From positions 1-64,000 of the forward strand of contig DWYV01000020.1 in the NCBI GenBank assembly GCA_019118525.1: a stretch of 64,000 nucleotides of DNA. The letters are read 5' to 3'. The position numbers were made by a program, and so were the translations under genes. Under the pieces are notes generated by a model, which saw nothing but the letters and a program-made list of their open reading frames with translations, had not been told where the DNA came from and made no database searches. The stretch's first letter is position 1. Every line of letters starts with the position of its first letter. The stretch is from Candidatus Bariatricus faecipullorum. GTDB taxonomy: Bacteria > Bacillota > Clostridia > Lachnospirales > Lachnospiraceae. This document shows, one piece after another, positions 59,656 through 64,000 of this stretch.

Positions 59656-60273
59656 TTACCGGAAGAAACGCATCACCGCAATGACTTTTCCCAGAATTTC
59701 CACATCCGGTAGAATAAAGGGTTCCATAAAGTCATTTTCCGGCTGCAGACGGATATGACCGTCTTCCTTATAAAAAGTCTTTACCGTGGCGCCGTCCTCA
59801 ATCAGGGCCACAACCATATCCCCGTTGGAAGCGTCCGGGCGCTGTTCCACCACCACATAATCTCCGTCCAGGATTCCGGCATTTACCATACTTTCTCCCT
59901 TAACCTCCAGCATGAAAATCTGACTGTTCGGAAGAACTTCGGCAGGAATCGGGTAGTAGTCCTCAATATTCTCCTGGGCCAGAATGGGCTCGCCTGCCGC
60001 AACCCTTCCCAGAACCGGTACCTGAACCATCTCCCTGCGGGTCAGGTTAAAGCTGTCATCCAGAATCTCAATGGCCCGCGGCTTTGTGGGGTCCCTGTGG
60101 ATATATCCGTTCTTCTCCAGTGTCTCCAGATGGGAATGAACAGAAGAAGTGGATTTGAGATTTACTGCGTCACAGATTTCCCGGACAGACGGCGGGAATC
60201 CCCGCTTCAGTATCTGGGACTTGATGTACTCCAGAATCTCTTCCTGCTTGGCACTCATTTTTCCTTTACTCAT
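59656..60273 (-). CDS. lexA: SOS repressor LexA
   Basis: LexA represses DNA-damage genes until RecA triggers self-cleavage. The 205-residue protein has the winged helix with PPSVREICDAVNLKSTSSVHSHL (about 27-49), the cleavage bond Ala93-Gly94 in GRVAAGEP, nucleophile Ser128 in KGESMVNAG and Lys165 in ATVKTFYK, so it should be cleavable. The ATG at 60273 has AAGGAGTTTCCTAAAG before it; longer frames cross the operator region. Divergent from the LysM gene. Confidence 0.97.
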   Translation of the reverse strand: MSKGKMSAKQEEILEYIKSQILKRGFPPSVREICDAVNLKSTSSVHSHLETLEKNGYIHRDPTKPRAIEILDDSFNLTRREMVQVPVLGRVAAGEPILAQENIEDYYPIPAEVLPNSQIFMLEVKGESMVNAGILDGDYVVVEQRPDASNGDMVVALIEDGATVKTFYKEDGHIRLQPENDFMEPFILPDVEILGKVIAVMRFFR

Positions 60274-60334
60274 CTTTAGGAAACTCCTTCCGTAATTTAC
60301 TGTTTTCATCATACCATACCCACCTGGAAAAAGC

Positions 60335-60429
60335 AAACAAATGTTTAGAAAATATGTTCGATTTTTCTTGACAAACAGTTGTTCGGGGTGTATATTAAAT
60401 TCAGAACAACTGTTCGAGAACAGAGATTC
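60335..60429. promoter_or_regulatory. Cluster of LexA boxes
   Basis: The Gram-positive box GAACN4GTTC is perfect at 60404-60415. One-mismatch copies are at 60348-60359 (GAAAATATGTTC), 60373-60384 (AAACAGTTGTTC) and 60418-60429 (GAACAGAGATTC), and a two-mismatch copy at 60335-60346. They cover both divergent promoters, predicting autoregulation of lexA and repression of the LysM gene. Confidence 0.85.
60368..60396 (+). promoter_or_regulatory. Promoter of the LysM (YneA-like) gene
   Basis: A perfect TTGACA (60368-60373) and TATATT (60391-60396) are 17 bases apart, with a LexA box in the spacer and the perfect box just after the -10. Confidence 0.85.
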
Positions 60430-60456
60430 GAACGGCGTCTGGAAAGGGGAGACGGA

Positions 60457-60894
60457 ATGATGAGGAGAAATGCACATATCAGCAAAGCACAGAATCACAG
60501 CAGTTACTGTTACAGAAGGGAGTCCGCGCGGACTGCGAAGCGGACTGGAACGCGTCAGGCAGGTTCCTGTAGGAGAAATTCTTTTGGAAAGGCGCTCCTT
60601 CGTTTTTCCTGCGGTCTTATGCTGACACTGGTCGTTATGGGCGGTTGTTTCCTTTCGGGAAGTCTTTTTTCCAGCGCCCAGGAACCGGCTTCCCCTGAGA
60701 ACCAGGTTCAGTATAAAAGTATTGAAATTCAGAAAGGGGATTCTCTCTGGAGCATTGCGGAGACCTATGCGGATTCTTCTTACTGTGCCTCTGTGGCGGA
60801 TTATGCTGAGGAGCTTGCGAGAATCAATCAGATTTCTCCGGAATCCGTGGACAGTCTGCAGGCCGGTGATTATCTGATGGTTTTTTACTACTAA
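60457..60894 (+). CDS. LysM-domain cell division suppressor, YneA-like
   Basis: A 145-residue protein with a long basic N-terminus, one membrane helix (FSCGLMLTLVVMGGCFLSG, about residues 50-68) and a C-terminal LysM domain (KSIEIQKGDSLWSIAETYA, about 87-143). B. subtilis YneA has the same plan, is divergent from lexA, and blocks septation during SOS; the shared place and LexA boxes support the assignment. It opens ATGATG after AAAGGGGAGACGGA. Its N-terminus is longer than in YneA. Confidence 0.85.
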   Translation: MMRRNAHISKAQNHSSYCYRRESARTAKRTGTRQAGSCRRNSFGKALLRFSCGLMLTLVVMGGCFLSGSLFSSAQEPASPENQVQYKSIEIQKGDSLWSIAETYADSSYCASVADYAEELARINQISPESVDSLQAGDYLMVFYY

Positions 60895-60988
60895 GGGATT
60901 CTCTGTTTTGTTTTATTAAATTGTCACCTATCTAATTTACACCCTATAATATACTTTTCAGGATTCGCTTTTGAGTCCTGGCAGTGAG

Positions 60989-61029
60989 CACGGCAGAAGC
61001 AGCGGTTTACGGCTTTTCTGCCGTGTTTT
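60989..61029 (+). terminator. Terminator of the YneA-like gene
   Basis: CACGGCAGAA and TTCTGCCGTG (60989-60998, 61016-61025) form a perfect ten-base stem, with GC/GC extension inside, followed by TTTTC. Confidence 0.8.
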
Positions 61030-61105
61030 CTCTATAATTTTGCGTTATAAAGCAAAAACCATACAGATATATCTATACGACAAATACCGATTTTTCCAAT
61101 AGATA

Positions 61106-61134
61106 TGGACAAAGAAACCGGAATCTGATATAAT
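61106..61134 (+). promoter_or_regulatory. Promoter of the recombinase gene
   Basis: TGGACA (61106-61111) and a perfect TATAAT (61129-61134) are 17 bases apart. Confidence 0.75.
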
Positions 61135-61160
61135 AAACCCAGATTTAAGGAGGTTCTGTT

Positions 61161-62219
61161 ATGGCAAAGCCAAAAACTTATCATGAACAGGAATACATCG
61201 ATAATACCCTGCAGCTTCGTGACATTTTGCACACCCTGCCGCCTTTTGCAGCAGATTATTTCCGTGCGGCGGAACCGGTGACTTCATCCAGGACCAGGAT
61301 TTCCTACGCCTACGATATCCGGGTATTCTTTCAGTTCTTAATCAGTGAGAATCCTGTTTTCCGGAATCATGAAATGAAAGACTTTCGCGTCAGTGACCTG
61401 GAGAAAATCACTCCGGTAGATATTGAGGAATACCAGGAATATCTCAAGGTATACCAGGGTGACGGCGGACGTCAGGTAACCAACACGGAAAAAGGCCTGT
61501 CCCGGAAAATGTCTGCCCTTCGCAGTTTTTACGGCTATTTTTACAAGCATCAGATGATTGAGAAAAATCCCACCCTTCTGGTGGATATGCCGAAACTCCA
61601 TGAAAAGGCCATTATCCGGCTGGAACCCGACGAGGTGGCCCGGCTTCTGGATTATGTGGAGCACTGTGGGGACAGTCTGAGCGGTCAGGCAAAGCTTTAC
61701 TATGAAAAGACACGCTACCGGGATCTGGCTATTCTTACCCTGCTTCTTGGCACCGGTATTCGTGTTTCCGAATGTGTGGGACTGGATATCGGGGATGTGG
61801 ACTTTGAGACAAACGGAATCCGTGTGACGCGAAAAGGCGGAAATGAAATGATTGTATACTTTGGAGAGGAAGTGGAAAAAGCGCTGCGCAGCTATCTGGC
61901 TTATTCCAGGAAAGGAATGACACCGCTTCCCGGACATGAAAACGCGCTCTTTCTTTCCACCCAGAAACGCCGCATGGGCGTTCAGGCCGTGGAAAATATG
62001 GTAAAAAAATATGCCAGCCAGGTGACTTCCAAGAAAATTACCCCGCATAAGCTGCGAAGCACCTACGGCACTGCGCTTTACCGGGAGACCGGCGATATTT
62101 ACCTGGTGGCTGATGTCCTGGGACATAAAGACGTAAATACGACCCGGAAGCACTATGCTGCCATCGACGAGAACCGCCGCAGGCAGGCCGCAGGCGTGGT
62201 GAAACTGAGAGAGCCTTAA
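61161..62219 (+). CDS. Tyrosine recombinase, Xer-like
   Basis: A 352-residue tyrosine recombinase. The N-terminal SAM-like DNA-binding domain (about 45-155) precedes the catalytic domain with Arg in GTGIRVSECVGL (about 199), Lys in TRKGGNE, HKLRSTYG (about 295), LGHKDVNTTRKHY with the nucleophile Tyr (about 330). The layout is that of XerC/XerD, though slightly longer. Its location beside lexA and the absence of phage genes or att repeats argue for a housekeeping role; chromosome dimer resolution is likely but not shown. TTAAGGAGGTTCTGTT is its binding site. Confidence 0.88.
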   Translation: MAKPKTYHEQEYIDNTLQLRDILHTLPPFAADYFRAAEPVTSSRTRISYAYDIRVFFQFLISENPVFRNHEMKDFRVSDLEKITPVDIEEYQEYLKVYQGDGGRQVTNTEKGLSRKMSALRSFYGYFYKHQMIEKNPTLLVDMPKLHEKAIIRLEPDEVARLLDYVEHCGDSLSGQAKLYYEKTRYRDLAILTLLLGTGIRVSECVGLDIGDVDFETNGIRVTRKGGNEMIVYFGEEVEKALRSYLAYSRKGMTPLPGHENALFLSTQKRRMGVQAVENMVKKYASQVTSKKITPHKLRSTYGTALYRETGDIYLVADVLGHKDVNTTRKHYAAIDENRRRQAAGVVKLREP

Positions 62220-62261
62220 GTATGGCCTCTTACATCCTGCGATTCAAAAAAATATAAATAT

Positions 62262-62288
62262 AACCCCGGTTGTTAGCCGGGGTTTTTT
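62262..62288 (+). terminator. Terminator of the recombinase gene
   Basis: AACCCCGG and CCGGGGTT (62262-62269, 62277-62284) pair perfectly across TTGTTAG, followed by six T in all (62283-62288). Confidence 0.88.
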
Positions 62289-62291
62289 CAA

Positions 62292-62441
62292 TTTGCTTTC
62301 ATCTCTGTCACCGGATATATCCCATGCAATAGAATCATTTAATACTGTCAGTTTTTCTCGAAATGTGTTTTCATCCTCTAAAGCCTTGAAAACTCCACCT
62401 TGCTTTATAACCGGTTTCATATCATAAAGCCTTATACTTCC
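62292..62441 (-). pseudogene. Remnant of a DUF2442-type protein
   Basis: Fifty codons on the minus strand read GSIRLYDMKPVIKQGGVFKA and later SIAWDISGDRDESK, resembling the C-terminal half of DUF2442 proteins, small domains common in toxin-antitoxin and mobile contexts. The frame has no proper start and runs into the recombinase terminator where the family normally continues. It lies squeezed between two intact genes, so it is a decayed fragment. Confidence 0.55.
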
Positions 62442-62475
62442 GTGAGAGCTGCCGCCCTCTGTTTTACTGTCTTTC

Positions 62476-63840
62476 TTATTTCTTTGCCAGTTCATACATG
62501 GCCGCCGCCGTAATTTCCAGCGCGCGCATCAGTTTTTCTACTTCCACGCATTCATTGGGCTGATGAATCACGTCCGGTTCGCCCGGAAATACCGGTCCGA
62601 AAGCGACCATATTGGGGAATTCCTTTGCGTAGGTTCCGCCGCCGATAGCCACCGGTTCCCGTTTATCACCCGTCTCTGCCTCGTAGACTCTGACCAGTTT
62701 GGTAACCAGCTCGGAATCCTTGGGAACATAGAGCAGATTCAGGTTTGATTTTTTGGTCACATCCAGCGTATAGCTGTTGACTGCGTTCACAATCGTGTCG
62801 TCCACCACTTTGGCACTGGCGTTTTTCGGGTACCGTACATCCAGTGTGAAGGACAGTTTTTCTTTGTCATAGGAAACAATGCCCAGGTTTACAGTCGTCT
62901 CCCCGGTTTCCTCATCTGCATAGTAAACGCCCAGTTTTTCGCCGTTTGTTTCAGTTCCGATTTTATCCAGGATAAAATCCATAAGCTCCTGGAATTCTCC
63001 CCCGAAATCGTTTTCCTTTACTGCTTCCAAAAGCCGGATTCCGGCATTCACGCCAAGATGCGGGGTGCTTCCGTGGGCGCTCACTCCCTGGGCTTCCACA
63101 ATGGTCTGCCCGTCTTTTTTCGTCACGGTAATTCCCTCTGTTTCTGCCACCTGGATATCTCCGTTTACAACCAGACGGCAGGAAGGCATTACTACATTGG
63201 AGGCTGTGCCGCCTTCCAGGGACACTACATCGATATTTCCTTTCCGGAGCACCGGGGCGCCGCAGGTAAAATTAGAAATTCCTTTTTCACAGAAAATTGC
63301 CGGGAATTCTGCATCCGGCGTAAATCCGATAACCGGAAGCTCATACCCGTTTTCCACATAGTATTTTGCGCAGGAAGAACCGCATTCTTCATCGGAACCG
63401 AAAAGAACCCGGATTCTCCGGTCAATGGGCAGATTCAGGTCCCGGATAGCCTTCAGGGCATAAATAGCGCCTACGGTAGGGCCTTTGTCATCCAGGCAAC
63501 CCCGTCCCCAGAGCACGCCGTCGTGAATCTCTGCTCCAAAAGCCGGGTACTTCCAGCCTTCTCCGGCCGGAACCACGTCCACATGGCCCAGAACGCCGAC
63601 CATTTCCTCACCTTCTCCATATTCAACCCAGCCAACACGGTTATCCGCATGGCCGGTCTTAAAACCCAGTTTCCTGCCAAGTTCCAGCAAATCTTCCAGG
63701 GCGGCTTTCGGTCCGGCTCCGTAGGGCGCCTCCGGCTGCGGCTCTCCTTTTACACTTTCAATTCTCATGTTCTGCTGGATTGAAGCGATAATTTCATCCT
63801 GCATTTCTCTCATTTTTGTGTTTAACACTCCATAACTCAT
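62476..63840 (-). CDS. pepV: M20-family dipeptidase PepV-like (Sapep)
   Basis: A 454-residue Zn dipeptidase of the PepV/Sapep group. Metal-binding motifs: LGHVDVVPAGEGW (about residue 80), WGRGCLDDKGPTVGA (about 110), FGSDEECGSSC (about 146), TPDAEFPA (about 174) and the late HQPNECVEVEKL. A lid domain occupies about 185-380. It trims dipeptides from the N-terminal side. ATG 63840 follows GAGAGGACTGTCT; an upstream in-frame start lacks support. Confidence 0.94.
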   Translation of the reverse strand: MSYGVLNTKMREMQDEIIASIQQNMRIESVKGEPQPEAPYGAGPKAALEDLLELGRKLGFKTGHADNRVGWVEYGEGEEMVGVLGHVDVVPAGEGWKYPAFGAEIHDGVLWGRGCLDDKGPTVGAIYALKAIRDLNLPIDRRIRVLFGSDEECGSSCAKYYVENGYELPVIGFTPDAEFPAIFCEKGISNFTCGAPVLRKGNIDVVSLEGGTASNVVMPSCRLVVNGDIQVAETEGITVTKKDGQTIVEAQGVSAHGSTPHLGVNAGIRLLEAVKENDFGGEFQELMDFILDKIGTETNGEKLGVYYADEETGETTVNLGIVSYDKEKLSFTLDVRYPKNASAKVVDDTIVNAVNSYTLDVTKKSNLNLLYVPKDSELVTKLVRVYEAETGDKREPVAIGGGTYAKEFPNMVAFGPVFPGEPDVIHQPNECVEVEKLMRALEITAAAMYELAKK

Positions 63841-63912
63841 AGACAGTCCTCTCTTTCTCTCAGTAATAAAATGTAAGGCTCCGGTCCCTTCCGGCACCTG
63901 GCGGCCTATTTC

Positions 63913-63941
63913 ATTATATACTATCCGCTTACGGCTTTCCA
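63913..63941 (-). promoter_or_regulatory. Promoter of the pepV-like gene
   Basis: On the minus strand TGGAAA (63936-63941) and a perfect TATAAT (63913-63918) are 17 bases apart, about 70 bases before the start codon. Bases 63942-64000 show no recognisable gene. Confidence 0.6.
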
Positions 63942-64000
63942 GAGTCTTTTTGTAATTCCTCTGGACAGTTTTATAGGCTCTGTGAATCCAGAATAATAGT

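Noticed and set aside
61161..62219. Tyrosine recombinase as a phage or integrative-element integrase
   Set aside because: No phage, relaxase or excisionase genes, no tRNA target and no flanking att-like direct repeats; neighbours are housekeeping lexA and pepV, and the motifs fit Xer proteins.

Overview
The window looks like the chromosome of a low-GC-phylum but fairly GC-rich (roughly 50%) Firmicute of the Lachnospiraceae/Clostridia type. The evidence is gene order and family membership: ylxM-ffh-rpsP-khpA-rimM-trmD-rplS, rplU-prp-rpmA-obgE, a divergent lexA/yneA-like SOS pair, a YlbJ-type sporulation protein next to coaD, a class II galT, and strong AGGAGG ribosome binding sites. The genus cannot be fixed from sequence alone. 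The first 32 bases are a Nextera sequencing adapter, not biology, so the window starts at the end of a draft contig.

Layout. 33-7,104: luxS, a histidine phosphatase, a galactose unit (galR-like repressor divergent from galK-galT) and an ABC-F ATPase; a perfect palindromic repeat fills the galT/ABC-F gap and a second copy lies downstream of luxS. 7,105-12,060: an untranslated structured stretch, then a patatin-like hydrolase, YjbQ, an HD hydrolase and a thioesterase, followed by poorly known small genes (two overlapping reading frames, two tiny ORFs, a duplicated Cys/Gly-rich mini-protein) and an intracellular subtilisin-like protease. 12,061-25,403: SRP/ribosome biogenesis genes, two signal peptidases around rbgA, rnhB, yraN, pgeF, mscS, pyrophosphatase, rsmD-coaD and YlbJ. 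25,538-35,513: PepD, an M23 peptidase, RNA methyltransferase and pseudouridine synthases, a HAD phosphatase, YgiQ, an SDR and RecU.

35,510-40,809: histidine operon hisZ-hisG-hisD-hisB-hisIE from a consensus promoter to a strong terminator. Its last gene carries an N-terminal HisF-like barrel in which both catalytic aspartates appear to be replaced. A highly structured non-coding element follows (40,811-40,975). 40,994-48,899: a more variable block (membrane/lipoproteins, TraX, LysR regulator, esterases, a DUF3737 beta-helix protein, iron alcohol dehydrogenase and a truncated aldo/keto reductase). 49,127-59,554: two radical-SAM-system genes, RNase G, YbaK, aspartate kinase, CBS protein, then the L21/L27/Obg/NadD/YqeK/RsfS block. 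59,656-63,840: lexA and the LysM-type SOS division inhibitor under several LexA boxes, a Xer-type recombinase, a gene remnant and a PepV-type peptidase.

Most of the window is housekeeping. I found no CRISPR array, prophage, transposase gene, rRNA or tRNA, and no clear undescribed multi-gene system. The most interesting items are the HisF-like pseudoenzyme fusion, the structured element at 40.8-41.0 kb, the palindromic repeat pair with a compensatory base change, the overlapping frames at 9.8-10.5 kb, and the inverted repeat centred on the L21 promoter -10 box.
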